Positions 1 to 9,108 of a DNA stretch of 64,000 nt are shown here, in pieces (the first letter of the stretch is position 1; each line of letters begins with the position of its first letter). Origin of the DNA: Campylobacter sp. US33a. Its GTDB lineage: Bacteria > Campylobacterota > Campylobacteria > Campylobacterales > Campylobacteraceae. The notes under the pieces were generated by a model, which saw only the letters and a program-made list of their open reading frames with translations, searched no databases and had not been told where the DNA came from. A program made the position numbers and the translations under genes. Location: contig NZ_RYYL01000003.1 in assembly GCF_004378855.1 (NCBI RefSeq), forward strand, positions 62,001 to 126,000, given 5' to 3'.

Positions 1-391
1 TAGTATGGAAATCATCATGCACAAAAATAATATTTTTAAGCACATCTGCTGCCTTGCTAGCAATGCTTTCATCTTTCAAAGCATCAATTAAAACTTTTAC
101 ATTGTAACCACCTAGCATTGTTTCAAGCATTTTCAGAGCACAATCTTTATCTATGCTTGGGGCTTTAATTTCACCTTTTAAAATAGAATCTAAAAATTCA
201 CACTTAATTAAAGCTGCATCATCAACGCCTGGATTAACACGGTTTTGTAAAAGATTTGCTAATTCTTCATCATTTTGAGTTTTGAGTATTTCGCAAAGTT
301 CTCTAGTTTGCTCTGCATTTAAAGGAAGCGGAGGGACGCCTAAAGCTGCTCTTTCTTCAACTAATTTTTGATAATTTTCTTTGAAAGACAT
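1..391 (-). CDS. acnB: Aconitate hydratase B (5' part; gene runs off the window start)
   Basis: The first 130 codons of a minus-strand gene that continues beyond position 1. The N-terminus contains EERAALGVPPLPLNAEQT, which is characteristic of the HEAT-like domain of aconitase B, the TCA-cycle enzyme that interconverts citrate and isocitrate. The ATG at 391 has a good AAGGAG ribosome site just upstream. The 4Fe-4S and catalytic regions lie outside the window. The gene is divergent from ogt across about 60 bp. The assignment rests on the N-terminal sequence alone. Confidence 0.9.
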   Translation of the reverse strand, partial: MSFKENYQKLVEERAALGVPPLPLNAEQTRELCEILKTQNDEELANLLQNRVNPGVDDAALIKCEFLDSILKGEIKAPSIDKDCALKMLETMLGGYNVKVLIDALKDESIASKAADVLKNIIFVHDDFHT

Positions 392-422
392 TTTTTCTCC
401 TTGGTTTTATTTTGGTCTTTGG

Positions 423-428
423 TATAAT
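423..428 (+). promoter_or_regulatory. Putative -10 box of ogt
   Basis: A perfect TATAAT lies 23 bp before the ogt ATG, and an AAGGA ribosome site sits between them at about 441-445. Campylobacter housekeeping promoters depend mainly on the -10 box. No -35 was sought. Confidence 0.5.
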
Positions 429-451
429 TGTAACGATAGAAAGGATAAAAA

Positions 452-901
452 ATGTTTAAAATATATTATTCCACTCCCTTTTGTTACCTATCTTTACAAA
501 GTGATGGAAAAACCCTTATACAGCTTGATTTTTGTGATGATAAAGGCGAAGAAAAAAGCTGTGAAATTTTGCTACAAGCTTGCAAGGAACTTGATTTATA
601 TTTTTTAGGAAAATTAAAAAAATTTAGCATTCCTCTAAGAGTACAAGGTAGCAAATTTGAACAAAAAGTTTATCAAGCTTTAATGCAAATTCCTTATGGA
701 AAAACTGCCACTTATAAAGAAATTGCCCAAAATATCAATCATCCCAAAGCTTTTCGTGCAGTAGGAAACGCAAATTCTAAAAATCAACTTCCTATTTTTA
801 TCCCATGTCACCGTGTTGTTGCAAGCAATGGTATAGGCGGATATAACGGCGGAATTAAAATCAAAAAATTTTTAATGGAACTTGAGAGAAAATTTATTTG
901 A
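452..901 (+). CDS. ogt: Methylated-DNA--protein-cysteine methyltransferase
   Basis: A 149-residue suicide repair enzyme that takes the alkyl group from O6-alkylguanine onto its own cysteine. The family motif IPCHRV is present at residues 117-122, with the acceptor Cys119. The helix-turn-helix DNA-binding segment lies at about residues 70-112 (PYGKTATYKEIA, then NANSKNQLP). The length is normal for a single-domain Ogt. An AAGGA site precedes the ATG. The end is 51 bp from the convergent neighbour. Confidence 0.93.
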   Translation: MFKIYYSTPFCYLSLQSDGKTLIQLDFCDDKGEEKSCEILLQACKELDLYFLGKLKKFSIPLRVQGSKFEQKVYQALMQIPYGKTATYKEIAQNINHPKAFRAVGNANSKNQLPIFIPCHRVVASNGIGGYNGGIKIKKFLMELERKFI

Positions 902-952
902 ACCAAAAGTGCGAAAATATTACTCATTTCTACAATCAGATATGAAAACATT

Positions 953-1906
953 TTATAAAAAATCAAACAACTTTTGCTCTTGATTTGCATTTTTTACAAA
1001 TTCATTTTCAAATTCATCAAAATTTTCAAGCAAAACAAGAATATATTTAAAGTCTTTTATTTGTTTCAAATCGCTTATTTTAGAATAAGAAAAATCACAA
1101 AATAAAGAATTTTTTAAAGCGCTTTTGAGACCACCAAAACCTTTAAAATTTTCTTGCCAAAACTCTAATTCTTCTTCGTTTTCCACTGCAATAAAAGCTT
1201 TAGAACTTGTTCCAAACTCTACAATTTGCATTGCTTTATTGACAAAATAAATTTTAAAAAGATTTAATTTATTTAAATCAAAATGAATTTTTAATTTATT
1301 TTCTTGTAAAAAAAACACAAATTTAGCAAAAATTTCAGTATAGATAAAAGGGAGTTTTAGGTTTTTAAAATACAAATCATTGCAAATTAAAGTGCTATAA
1401 AAAGGGCTTGAATTTTGAAATTTTTGCACTTTAGCTGCTTTTAGAATTTCATAATTAGCACAAAGTTTTGAAAGATAGTTTTCATTATCAAGGCAAAAAA
1501 TTTCGCCTTTTTTAGCCCTAATCAAAGAAGTAAAATCCAAAAAAGCATTAGCGTGTAAAATTTTTAAATTAAAAACCTTGCAAAATTCTAATTCTCTTTT
1601 AGAGCAAAATAAAAATTTGCATTCCTTTTCTTCGCATAAAAATCTCAGAAGCCTCAAAATCGCATTTTCTAAATTTTCACTTTTTAGCAAATAAACTTCT
1701 TTGTCTTTAATGTCGATTATTTTATCGCAAACAATGACAAAAGCACCTTTTTCTACAGCTCTTTTAATTTCTTCTTCATCATTGCTAAAAAAAGCAAAAC
1801 TTGGTTTTACCTCGCTTGAATTTAAGGCAAAACCACCCACACTTAAAGTGCTACCTTCATTTAAAATTTGTGTATTTAAAAGCTCATTAAGATTACTAAT
1901 ATTCAT
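953..1906 (-). CDS. Hypothetical protein with a MurE/MurF-like N-terminus
   Basis: A 317-residue protein of unknown function. I do not recognise a characterised family over its full length. Residues 1-60 (SVGGFALNSSEVKPSFAFF, then a lone helix ending KGAFVIVCD) resemble the N-terminal UDP-MurNAc-binding domain of Mur ligases. The P-loop and central ligase domain are absent, and the remainder is Lys/Phe/Leu-rich without clear motifs. Its ATG overlaps the metG stop by one base (TAATG), so it is almost certainly translated from the metG message. The Mur-like comparison is inference. Confidence 0.75.
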   Translation of the reverse strand: MNISNLNELLNTQILNEGSTLSVGGFALNSSEVKPSFAFFSNDEEEIKRAVEKGAFVIVCDKIIDIKDKEVYLLKSENLENAILRLLRFLCEEKECKFLFCSKRELEFCKVFNLKILHANAFLDFTSLIRAKKGEIFCLDNENYLSKLCANYEILKAAKVQKFQNSSPFYSTLICNDLYFKNLKLPFIYTEIFAKFVFFLQENKLKIHFDLNKLNLFKIYFVNKAMQIVEFGTSSKAFIAVENEEELEFWQENFKGFGGLKSALKNSLFCDFSYSKISDLKQIKDFKYILVLLENFDEFENEFVKNANQEQKLFDFL

Positions 1907-3789
1907 TATCCAATTAAAGAACCATTTTCCACAAGTTGTTCTGGACTAATTAATACAAGTTTATCGCCACTTTTTGCCGAAAGTATCATTCCATCGCTTT
2001 CATGACCAAAAATTTTAGCCTTTTTAAGATTGCTTATCACGCAAACTTGTTTCCCGATCAAATCACTTGCTTTATAGTATTTAGCTATACCTGAGAGCAC
2101 CTGACGGACTTCTTTATTATCTAGCTCGAGCTGAAATTTTAAAAGCTTTTCGCTTCCTTCTATATTTTGACAATCAAGCACTTTGGCAACTTTAATCTCA
2201 ATTTTTGCAAAATCATCGATTTTTATCTTAGGACTTTCTTCTTTTTTTATTTCTTGTTTTTCCTCGCTTAAAAGGGCTTTTTCTACTTTTGGAAATAAAG
2301 CTTCACAAGCGTTTGCTTTGAAATTTAAAAGCTCGTTTTTAATGATGAGTTTTTCATAATTTTGACTTGAAATTTCAAAATTTAAAGCTTTTGCCACTTT
2401 TTGACAAGATTTTGGCAAAGCAGGACTTAGTAAAATACTGACTTTGGCCAAAATATTTGCACAAAGCGCTACAAGGGCATTTGCCTCATTATTTTTGTTT
2501 TCTTTGATTAAATTCCAAGGCTCGTATTTACTAATAGCCAAATTTGCCACACTTAAAGCCTTAAAAAGCTCTTCTAAATAGCGATTACATTGCAAATTTT
2601 CTAAAAATTCTATCGCTAAGTTTAAATATTCTTTTGCAGTATCTAATTCATCTTTATAAAGCTTTAAAACCTCATTTTGCAAAATTTCATCACCGCTATA
2701 TTTAGTACTCATTCCTATGATGCGATTTAACAAATTTCCAAATTCATTGCTAAGCTCCGCATTGATGCGATTTATTAACATAGCTTCACTAAAATCTCCA
2801 TCATTTCCAAAAGGTACTTCTCTGAGTAAAAAATATCTAAAAGCTTCCAAACCATAAACATCCACAACTTCCTTAGGCTTTACAACATTACCTTTAGATT
2901 TGCTCATTTTCTCACCATCCCTAGTCCACCAACCATGTGCTCCAATAATTTCAGGTAAAGGCAAATCCGCGCTCATTAAAAAAGCAGGCCAATAAATCGC
3001 ATGAAAACGCAAAATATCCTTACCCACTAAATGTACATGAGCAGGCCAAAATTTTGCATTTTCACCTTCAGTGCCATAATCAAGAGAACTTACATAAATA
3101 AAAAGCGCATCAAGCCATACATAAATGATATGCTTTTCATCGTTGATTTCTTTTGGTAAATTAATCCCCCAATCAAAACTCGTTCTAGTGATGGATAAAT
3201 CTTTCAAACCGCCTTGTATAAAATTAATCAGCTCATTTTTTTTGTTTTTTGGTAATATAGGATCTTTTTCTTCATACCATTGTAAAATTTTATCTTGGTA
3301 TTTTGAGAGTTTGAAAAAATAACTTTCTTCTTTTAAAAGCGAAGTGTTTTTGCCACAATCAGGACAGGCACAATCATTCACAAGTTGAGATTTGGTAAAA
3401 AAACTCTCACAAGATACACAATAATGCCCTTCGTATTCATCTTTATAAATATCGCCTTTTTGCCACATTTTTAAAAACATAGCTTTAACAAATTCAATAT
3501 GTCTATTATCTGTCGTTCTAGCGTAAATATCATAAGTGATTTCAAATTCATCCCAAAGTTTTTTAAATTCCAAACTGATTTTATCGGCGTATTCTTTTGG
3601 GCTAAAATTTCTTACTTTTGCGGCTTCTTCTATCTTTTGTCCATGTTCGTCAGTTCCGGTTAAAAATCTCGTTTCATGCCCTTGTAAACGATAAAATCTA
3701 GCCAGCGTATCGGCTATGATAGTCGTATAAGCGTGTCCTAAATGAGGCACATCATTTACATAATAAATTGGAGTAGTAATATAACGCAT
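1906..3789 (-). CDS. metG: Methionyl-tRNA synthetase
   Basis: A 627-residue class I synthetase that charges tRNA-Met. The HIGH signature is HLGH at residues 16-19 and KMSKS is at 294-298. A cysteine-rich knuckle (C124, C127, C142, C145, plus C140) fits a zinc-binding insert. The C-terminal 100 residues, starting near IKIDDFAKIEIKVAKVLD (about 525), form the EMAP/tRNA-binding domain used for dimerisation. The stop overlaps the next gene. A small Cys-rich gene and fbp lie upstream on the same strand, with a 9-bp gap. Confidence 0.97.
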   Translation of the reverse strand: MRYITTPIYYVNDVPHLGHAYTTIIADTLARFYRLQGHETRFLTGTDEHGQKIEEAAKVRNFSPKEYADKISLEFKKLWDEFEITYDIYARTTDNRHIEFVKAMFLKMWQKGDIYKDEYEGHYCVSCESFFTKSQLVNDCACPDCGKNTSLLKEESYFFKLSKYQDKILQWYEEKDPILPKNKKNELINFIQGGLKDLSITRTSFDWGINLPKEINDEKHIIYVWLDALFIYVSSLDYGTEGENAKFWPAHVHLVGKDILRFHAIYWPAFLMSADLPLPEIIGAHGWWTRDGEKMSKSKGNVVKPKEVVDVYGLEAFRYFLLREVPFGNDGDFSEAMLINRINAELSNEFGNLLNRIIGMSTKYSGDEILQNEVLKLYKDELDTAKEYLNLAIEFLENLQCNRYLEELFKALSVANLAISKYEPWNLIKENKNNEANALVALCANILAKVSILLSPALPKSCQKVAKALNFEISSQNYEKLIIKNELLNFKANACEALFPKVEKALLSEEKQEIKKEESPKIKIDDFAKIEIKVAKVLDCQNIEGSEKLLKFQLELDNKEVRQVLSGIAKYYKASDLIGKQVCVISNLKKAKIFGHESDGMILSAKSGDKLVLISPEQLVENGSLIG

Positions 3790-3798
3790 TCTTTTCCT

Positions 3799-3996
3799 TT
3801 AAAAATCAAATCCGCCCTCAGTTTTACCCTTGGACATACTATTATAAACTGCATCGACATAATTTTTTCTTGTCTCGCAGCTAAAAATTTCATCGCAATT
3901 ATAACAAGACTTTAAGCCTTTGGTATTTTGACAAGAGATTAAAATTTCTTTTTTTTTATCCATATCTTGCTCAAATTCATCTCTAATCTCACTCAT
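3799..3996 (-). CDS. Small four-cysteine hypothetical protein
   Basis: A 65-residue soluble protein that I do not recognise. Four cysteines fall between about residues 22 and 41 ([17 protein letters not shown]), a pattern that could hold a metal or an Fe-S site, but no family can be named. Its start lies inside the last codons of fbp (8-bp overlap) and its stop is 9 bp before metG, so it belongs to the same minus-strand operon. The tight spacing on both sides supports it being a real gene. Confidence 0.75.
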   Translation of the reverse strand: MSEIRDEFEQDMDKKKEILISCQNTKGLKSCYNCDEIFSCETRKNYVDAVYNSMSKGKTEGGFDF

Positions 3997-4831
3997 TATA
4001 TGCCTTTAAAAGCTTTGAAATTTCATAATTTGATCCAAAAAAGCAAGGCGTTGTGGCGTGGATTTCATCAAATTTAAGCTCCAATAAAGAATTATTTTTG
4101 CCATTTGTGGTTTTACCGCCTGCTCTTTCTATGATAAAGGCTAAAGGAAAGACTTCAAAAAAAGCACGCAATTTTCCTTTAGGAGCGTCTTTTGTTGCTG
4201 GATAGCTAAAAAGTCCGCCACCTTTGAGTAAAATTTGATTTATATCGCTTACCATAGCTCCTGAATACCTTAAACGATAGCCTTCATCAAATAATTCTTT
4301 AATGAATTTAGCGTGCTTTTCTTCCCAAAATTTTTGAGTACCACCTGTAGCGTTGACTTTGCCTTTTTCTTGCATTTTAAGTTCTTTGACAAAAATAAAT
4401 TCATTATTTTCATTAACGCGGTAAAGTTTTGGTAAATCTTCACAAATCACAAATTCCAAACGCGCTCCATACATACTATAAAGTGCAGCTTTTAAATTTT
4501 TCGCATCTGCTTTTTCTTCATAAATGGCAAAAATCGAACCTATAGCAAAATTAACATCCATTAAACTTGAACCATCAAGCGGATCATAAGCAACTACAAA
4601 TTTAGCCTTTTCATTGATAGTTAAAATTTCATCTTTTTCCTCGCTGATAATAGCTTTAATGCTAGAACATTTACTTAAAGTTTTTGTGATGATTTCATCA
4701 CTTAAGACATCAAATTTAAGCTGGGTATCACCAGTGGAATTTTGATTTTGACTGTAACTTGTATCAGGAAATTTCAAAGCTTTAGAAATTTCTAAAACTG
4801 CTTCTTGTATGTAAGAGATAAGTTCTTGCAT
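3989..4831 (-). CDS. fbp: Fructose-1,6-bisphosphatase class I
   Basis: A 280-residue gluconeogenic enzyme that hydrolyses fructose-1,6-bisphosphate. The metal-binding signature DPLDGSS is at residues 83-89, with the acidic ISEEKDE loop at 62-68. A later [17 protein letters not shown] segment matches the substrate-binding part of FBPase class I. Campylobacter lacks phosphofructokinase, so gluconeogenesis is its main use of this pathway (established knowledge). The gene is 2 bp downstream of mobB and overlaps the small gene that follows. Confidence 0.95.
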   Translation of the reverse strand: MQELISYIQEAVLEISKALKFPDTSYSQNQNSTGDTQLKFDVLSDEIITKTLSKCSSIKAIISEEKDEILTINEKAKFVVAYDPLDGSSLMDVNFAIGSIFAIYEEKADAKNLKAALYSMYGARLEFVICEDLPKLYRVNENNEFIFVKELKMQEKGKVNATGGTQKFWEEKHAKFIKELFDEGYRLRYSGAMVSDINQILLKGGGLFSYPATKDAPKGKLRAFFEVFPLAFIIERAGGKTTNGKNNSLLELKFDEIHATTPCFFGSNYEISKLLKAYNE

Positions 4832-4833
4832 TT

Positions 4834-5325
4834 TTATAATTCTCCTTTTAATTTTTTTGCATTTTGTAAAATATATTCACAAATTCCTTGTATATCATTT
4901 AAATCAAGCCAAACCAAACTTTTATGCGAAATTTTTTCATAACTTGCAACAGCATTTGAAAAAGCGAAATAGCTTTCATCAATTTCCTTACAAAAGACAC
5001 TAATGCGTGGCAAATCAAGTGTTTTTAAACCCTCAACCAAACACAAATCAAAATCAGGCGATATTCTTAAAGCACTAAAAATATCCCTTTCTTGATGCGA
5101 AAAAAAAGTTGTTCTTGTAGGGCTAAGCACCATCACTTCGGCGCCACTTTGAAAAAATTTAAAGCTATCCTTACCGTTAAAATCAAATTGCGCTTTATCA
5201 GAAGGATCGTGTTTGATAATTAGCACTTTTAAATCTTGATTTATAAATTCATTTGCAATTTTTGTAATCAAAGTTGTTTTGCCTGAATTTGAAGGACCGC
5301 TAAAAGCCATAACCAATTGTTTCAT
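4834..5325 (-). CDS. mobB: Molybdopterin-guanine dinucleotide biosynthesis protein MobB
   Basis: A 163-residue P-loop GTPase that assists attachment of GMP to molybdopterin for formate dehydrogenase, nitrate reductase and similar enzymes. The Walker A motif GPSNSGKTT is at residues 10-18. The following [22 protein letters not shown] is typical of MobB (the quoted segment is the conserved His-Asp region), and [13 protein letters not shown] is the family's VEGxK motif. It is the first gene of a minus-strand operon continuing to fbp and metG, with a TATAAT about 26 bp upstream. Confidence 0.92.
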   Translation of the reverse strand: MKQLVMAFSGPSNSGKTTLITKIANEFINQDLKVLIIKHDPSDKAQFDFNGKDSFKFFQSGAEVMVLSPTRTTFFSHQERDIFSALRISPDFDLCLVEGLKTLDLPRISVFCKEIDESYFAFSNAVASYEKISHKSLVWLDLNDIQGICEYILQNAKKLKGEL

Positions 5326-5351
5326 TCTAATTTCCTTAAAACAAAAAAGAA

Positions 5352-5357
5352 ATTATA
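5352..5357 (-). promoter_or_regulatory. Putative -10 box for mobB-fbp-metG operon
   Basis: Read on the minus strand this is a perfect TATAAT, 27 bp upstream of the mobB ATG. An AAGGAA ribosome site lies between them. It is the only good -10 upstream of this operon in the 94-bp intergenic gap shared with the divergent lipoprotein gene. Confidence 0.45.
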
Positions 5358-5419
5358 ATATTTTAAACCAAAAAATAGAGTTAAAAGGTTAAAATATGAA
5401 AAATTTTTTAGGATAGATT

Positions 5420-5902
5420 ATGAAATTTTATATTTTAATTTTAAGCATAGTTTTACTGAGTGCTTGTTCGCGCGAAAGCATTAATTATACCAACTTAAAA
5501 GCACAAACTTTAATGCACACTCACAAACAAAAACTTAGCAAAGATCACTTAAGTGGCATTGCAAGTTTAAGCTACTTAAATCCTGTTTTGGATTATAAAA
5601 GCAAAGATGAAATTTTTGTCTTAGCCTTGGCACCAAAAGAATTTGAACACAAAAAAATGGAAGTTTTTATCAACAACAATAAAGCCCAAATCACGCCTTT
5701 AGAACACAACGATGAACTTTTAAAATATCTCATTAACAATGAATATTCAAACTATTATAAAGTTAGCATATCCAATCAAAACAATATCACTTTGCAAGCT
5801 AAAGTTTGTTTGCAAGATTTGCCTTGTTTTGAATTAAATTTTCAAAAATACTCGAAATCTTTATATTATCGTTCAATAGAGCTTGATACACAATATAATT
5901 AG
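5420..5902 (+). CDS. Putative lipoprotein of unknown function
   Basis: A 160-residue protein with a type II signal peptide. A short hydrophobic stretch ends in the lipobox LSAC, so the mature protein would begin with a lipidated Cys16. The rest is hydrophilic, with no recognised domain. Two cysteines near residues 134 and 139 (VCLQDLPC) may form a disulfide. The last 104 bp overlap the 3' end of slt on the other strand. An AGGATAG sequence lies before the ATG. Confidence 0.8.
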   Translation: MKFYILILSIVLLSACSRESINYTNLKAQTLMHTHKQKLSKDHLSGIASLSYLNPVLDYKSKDEIFVLALAPKEFEHKKMEVFINNNKAQITPLEHNDELLKYLINNEYSNYYKVSISNQNNITLQAKVCLQDLPCFELNFQKYSKSLYYRSIELDTQYN

Positions 5903-7421
5903 CCAAAACTTTTTTAGCATAAATTCTGCTTTCTTGATAAGGCACAAGCTCCATAGATAAAAAAGGTTCGTATTTGCCTTCCTTGAACATATCTGGACGC
6001 TCCAACATTCTTCTAGTAAATCCTATACCGCCATTATAGGCATAAGCTACAAAAACAGGGGAATTAAGATAAGTTTCCAAATAATTTAAATGATGATTAG
6101 CAAAATAATAAGCTACTTCAGGTTTAAATACCTCATCTTGATCAAAATTTGGAATTTTCAACTCTTTTTGTCCTATATGATTAGCTAAAAATGGCATAAA
6201 TTGCATTACGCCTAAAGCATAAGAGGTTGAAATAGCCGTAGGAATAAAGCGACTCTCTTGTCTGGCAATAGCCATAATTAAAGCTTGTCTTTGAACAGGA
6301 TAATCTTTTAAATATTCATAATAAGGCATAATAAAATAATTTTTCTTGAATTTAGAAACTCTTTCCATAATATAAGCATAAATAGCTAAGGTATGTTGAG
6401 AATTAAACTGCTTTGCAAGCTTTAAAAGCTCGGCTTCGTCAGCGTTTTGAATCTGCTTATTTAAATTTTGCCACAAAAAAGGATCTAATAAATCAAAATT
6501 AGATTTTTTATCGTCTGCTGTCAAAACAATAATTTCTGGAAAAGGTTTATTTCTAAGTTCCTTAGCATACAATGCATAAATATTTAAAGAATTGCTTTGT
6601 GCTAAAGTTTCCAAATATTGCTCATTTTTACTGATTAAATACATCCAAAAAAGCGCATTGTCTTTAGTATAAGACATCTTAAAACTTAAATAAGCTTGTT
6701 GAAAAAATGCAAAAGCCTGTTTTTCTTCATCATGCAACAAAGCATTTACTCCCAAATAAAAAGCTGTATCTTCCTTAACTATTTGTGGATTGATATTTAC
6801 TAAAGAAGCACGGATTTTTGGATTTTTCTTCTTAATAATAATATTTTGAGCAAAAGTTTTAAAAGACCCATGTTTAGCAAGCTCATTGATAAATTTATCG
6901 CTTAAAACAAGATCGTTATTTTTAAAATAATCATAAAATTGCAAAAAAGCTGATGAATTAAGTTTTTGAGCACTATAGGCTAAAGGATTATCTTGATTAA
7001 AAGCTTCAAGCTTAAAAGCCGAATTTGGATAGTTTTGTTTTAATTCTTTAGCAAGCTTTGTTCTTGTTGTTTTGTCTAAGGAAGATATAAAATATAAAGA
7101 ATTGCTACGGTAATTTTTACAAGTAAGATTAGCATCTAAAATGGTTTTTTTATTATAATTAAAACATGGGGCATAAGCTGGATCAATATAGGTTTGAACA
7201 GGAACTAATTTCTCAAATTCGGTTTTTATTTTTCCCACATAACGAAAAATATGATTTGCTAAATTTTGCGCTTCTTTTTTATTGATTTTTTTCTCTTCCA
7301 AAAGTCTATGAATATAATAATCTTTTGCTAAAGAATTTTCTTTAATTCTTAAAGTTTTTAAATCATATTCAGCAGCAAAAGAAAAAGTCAAAAATAAAAA
7401 TAAAAATAAAAATAATCTCAT
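5799..7421 (-). CDS. slt: Soluble lytic murein transglycosylase (Slt70 type)
   Basis: A 540-residue periplasmic enzyme that cleaves peptidoglycan glycan strands to 1,6-anhydro ends. The signal peptide at residues 1-16 has an unusual (Leu-Phe)4 core. The middle is an alpha-helical superhelix. The C-terminal catalytic domain carries ARQESRF with the catalytic Glu389, followed by ALGVMQFMP and AYNGG, the usual goose-type lysozyme-like motifs. It is third in a gltX-yggT-slt operon, 8 bp after yggT. The 3' end runs antisense into the lipoprotein gene. Confidence 0.94.
   Translation of the reverse strand: MRLFLFLFLFLTFSFAAEYDLKTLRIKENSLAKDYYIHRLLEEKKINKKEAQNLANHIFRYVGKIKTEFEKLVPVQTYIDPAYAPCFNYNKKTILDANLTCKNYRSNSLYFISSLDKTTRTKLAKELKQNYPNSAFKLEAFNQDNPLAYSAQKLNSSAFLQFYDYFKNNDLVLSDKFINELAKHGSFKTFAQNIIIKKKNPKIRASLVNINPQIVKEDTAFYLGVNALLHDEEKQAFAFFQQAYLSFKMSYTKDNALFWMYLISKNEQYLETLAQSNSLNIYALYAKELRNKPFPEIIVLTADDKKSNFDLLDPFLWQNLNKQIQNADEAELLKLAKQFNSQHTLAIYAYIMERVSKFKKNYFIMPYYEYLKDYPVQRQALIMAIARQESRFIPTAISTSYALGVMQFMPFLANHIGQKELKIPNFDQDEVFKPEVAYYFANHHLNYLETYLNSPVFVAYAYNGGIGFTRRMLERPDMFKEGKYEPFLSMELVPYQESRIYAKKVLANYIVYQALLNDNIKISSIFENLIQNKANLANKL
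7390..7413 (-). repeat. Four tandem hexanucleotides encoding Leu-Phe repeats in the Slt signal peptide
   Basis: Four perfect copies of AAAAAT (plus strand) lie inside the signal-peptide codons of slt and encode the alternating Leu-Phe core. Because the unit is 6 bp, gain or loss of a copy changes the hydrophobic core by two residues and keeps the frame. Confidence 0.85.
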
Positions 7422-7429
7422 AAAAAACC

Positions 7430-7699
7430 TTAAAACATATTAGCAATCAACACACTAATAAATTGTAAAACCAAAATAATAATTAATGGCGCCAAATCGA
7501 TATTTCCAATGCGTGTTGGAATTTTCCTTACCAAAGCATAAGCAGGATAGCTAAGTTTATATAAAATCTGCACGATAGGATTATAAGGATCAGGATTTAC
7601 CCAACTCAAAAAAGCCGTAATAACAATAATCCAAGTATAAATACTGATAAGAATTTGAATCATTTGTAATAAGGACTGAAATAAAGAATCAATAATCAT
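7430..7699 (-). CDS. YggT family membrane protein
   Basis: An 89-residue integral membrane protein with two hydrophobic helices (about residues 10-30 and 65-88). Between them is the family motif SWVNPDPYNPIVQILYKLS (shortened here), followed by a Pro-x-Arg turn. YggT proteins are linked to osmotic tolerance and to membrane or cell-division organisation in other bacteria, but their biochemical role is unsettled. The gene lies 3 bp after gltX and 8 bp before slt, so it is cotranscribed with both. Confidence 0.88.
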   Translation of the reverse strand: MIIDSLFQSLLQMIQILISIYTWIIVITAFLSWVNPDPYNPIVQILYKLSYPAYALVRKIPTRIGNIDLAPLIIILVLQFISVLIANMF

Positions 7700-7702
7700 T
7701 TT

Positions 7703-8998
7703 TTATATCCTTACCAAATCATAAATAAAATCTTTTATATGCGGATACAAATCATTAAGTTCTGGGCCATGGATACTTCCTGTTAAAATGATTCTTAATG
7801 GCATAAAAAATTTCTTACCTTTAAGCTCGGTTTTTTTCATTAACTCATTTTTAAAGTCTTCATAATTTTCACTCAAAGCCAAATCACGCAAAGCAACTTT
7901 GATAGTTTTACACTCATCCTCAAATTCAGCATAATTTTTAACACCAAAAATCAAACTAATTTTTTCCTTAAGCTCTTTTATAGTACTTGCTTCTTGAGTA
8001 TAAAATTTGGCTAGTGCTGCTACATCTTTACCTAAATTTAAAAGTTTATTGAGCTCATCATTTGGCATCATTTTTATATGTTCGCGATTAATCTGCAAAA
8101 GCTTTTTAAGATCAAATCTTGCCGGAGCTTTAGAAACTTTAGAAATATCAAACCAAACAATAGCCTCTTCTAAAGTAAAAATTTCACAAGGAGTTTTATT
8201 ACCTAGCATAATAAGATAATTTGCAATAGCACTCGGTAAAATTCCGCTTTCAAGTAGCCATTTTACCGAAGAATGCGCCTCTCTTTTGCTCATTTTCACT
8301 CCTTCTTCATTTAAAATGATAGGCAAATGCGCATAAGTCATAGCTTTTTCATAACCTAAACTCGCACGGATATGTTCTTGTTTTGGCGTATTAGAGACAT
8401 GATCTTCGCCGCGGATAATGCAAGTAACATTTTCGAGCATATCATCAACCGCACAAGCAAAATTATAAGTAGGCGTCTTATCTGTTCTCATAATCACAAA
8501 AGAGTCAATATTTTCAGGCTCAAAACTTAGCTCACCTTTGATAAAGTCTCTAAATTTCATTGTTTGATTAGGCTTTTTAAGGCGGATTACAAAAGGTTTT
8601 TCACATTTTAAAACGTCTATATCAGCCAAATTCTCACAAGTACCATCATAGCGATAAGCCCTGCCTTGCTTTTTGGCAAGTTCTTTTTTACTTTCTAATT
8701 CCTCTTCTGTACAAAAACAAGCAAAAGCCTTTTTTTCGCTAACAAGTTTTAAGGCCATTTGACGGTGAAATTTCAAATTCTCACTTTGCACATAATAATG
8801 CTGCCAAGAAATTCCAAAAAGCTTCAAAATTTCCTTAATTTCCTCTTCTTTTCCTGCGATATTTCTAGCTTTATCTGTATCTTCTATACGCAAAATAAAA
8901 TCCGTGTTATTTTGTCTAGCACAAATGTAATTAAAAATAGCCGCACGCAAATTTCCTATGTGCATATCTCCAGTAGGAGATGGAGCAAAACGATACAT
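7703..8998 (-). CDS. gltX: Glutamyl-tRNA synthetase (one of the two epsilon-type GltX paralogues)
   Basis: A 431-residue class I synthetase. HIGN is at residues 13-16 inside the [15 protein letters not shown] block, and the KMSKR loop is at 235-239. This length is typical of the short GluRS in Helicobacter and Campylobacter, where two paralogues divide tRNA-Glu and tRNA-Gln, the latter then amidated by GatCAB. I cannot tell from sequence which tRNA this copy prefers. It is first in an operon with yggT and slt, with AAGGA upstream and a TATAAT further out. Confidence 0.94.
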   Translation of the reverse strand: MYRFAPSPTGDMHIGNLRAAIFNYICARQNNTDFILRIEDTDKARNIAGKEEEIKEILKLFGISWQHYYVQSENLKFHRQMALKLVSEKKAFACFCTEEELESKKELAKKQGRAYRYDGTCENLADIDVLKCEKPFVIRLKKPNQTMKFRDFIKGELSFEPENIDSFVIMRTDKTPTYNFACAVDDMLENVTCIIRGEDHVSNTPKQEHIRASLGYEKAMTYAHLPIILNEEGVKMSKREAHSSVKWLLESGILPSAIANYLIMLGNKTPCEIFTLEEAIVWFDISKVSKAPARFDLKKLLQINREHIKMMPNDELNKLLNLGKDVAALAKFYTQEASTIKELKEKISLIFGVKNYAEFEDECKTIKVALRDLALSENYEDFKNELMKKTELKGKKFFMPLRIILTGSIHGPELNDLYPHIKDFIYDLVRI

Positions 8999-9036
8999 TT
9001 TAAATAACTTCCTTTGAAATTTAGAATTTTTGGCTG

Positions 9037-9042
9037 ATTATA
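9037..9042 (-). promoter_or_regulatory. Putative -10 box of gltX operon
   Basis: The minus strand reads TATAAT 39 bp upstream of the gltX ATG, just after a T-rich run, which is a common context for Campylobacter vegetative promoters. It faces away from the metallophosphoesterase gene. Confidence 0.5.
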
Positions 9043-9095
9043 AAAAAAAAATATTAATCAAAATAAAACCATTCTTTCATTTACAATTTCTTAGA

Positions 9096-9101
9096 TACAA
9101 T
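9096..9101 (+). promoter_or_regulatory. Putative -10 box placing the start site at the ATG of the phosphoesterase gene
   Basis: TACAAT ends 7 bp before the ATG at 9109, so transcription would begin at or next to the start codon. No Shine-Dalgarno-like sequence is present between them. This suggests a leaderless message. Confidence 0.4.
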
Positions 9102-9108
9102 TTCGCTT

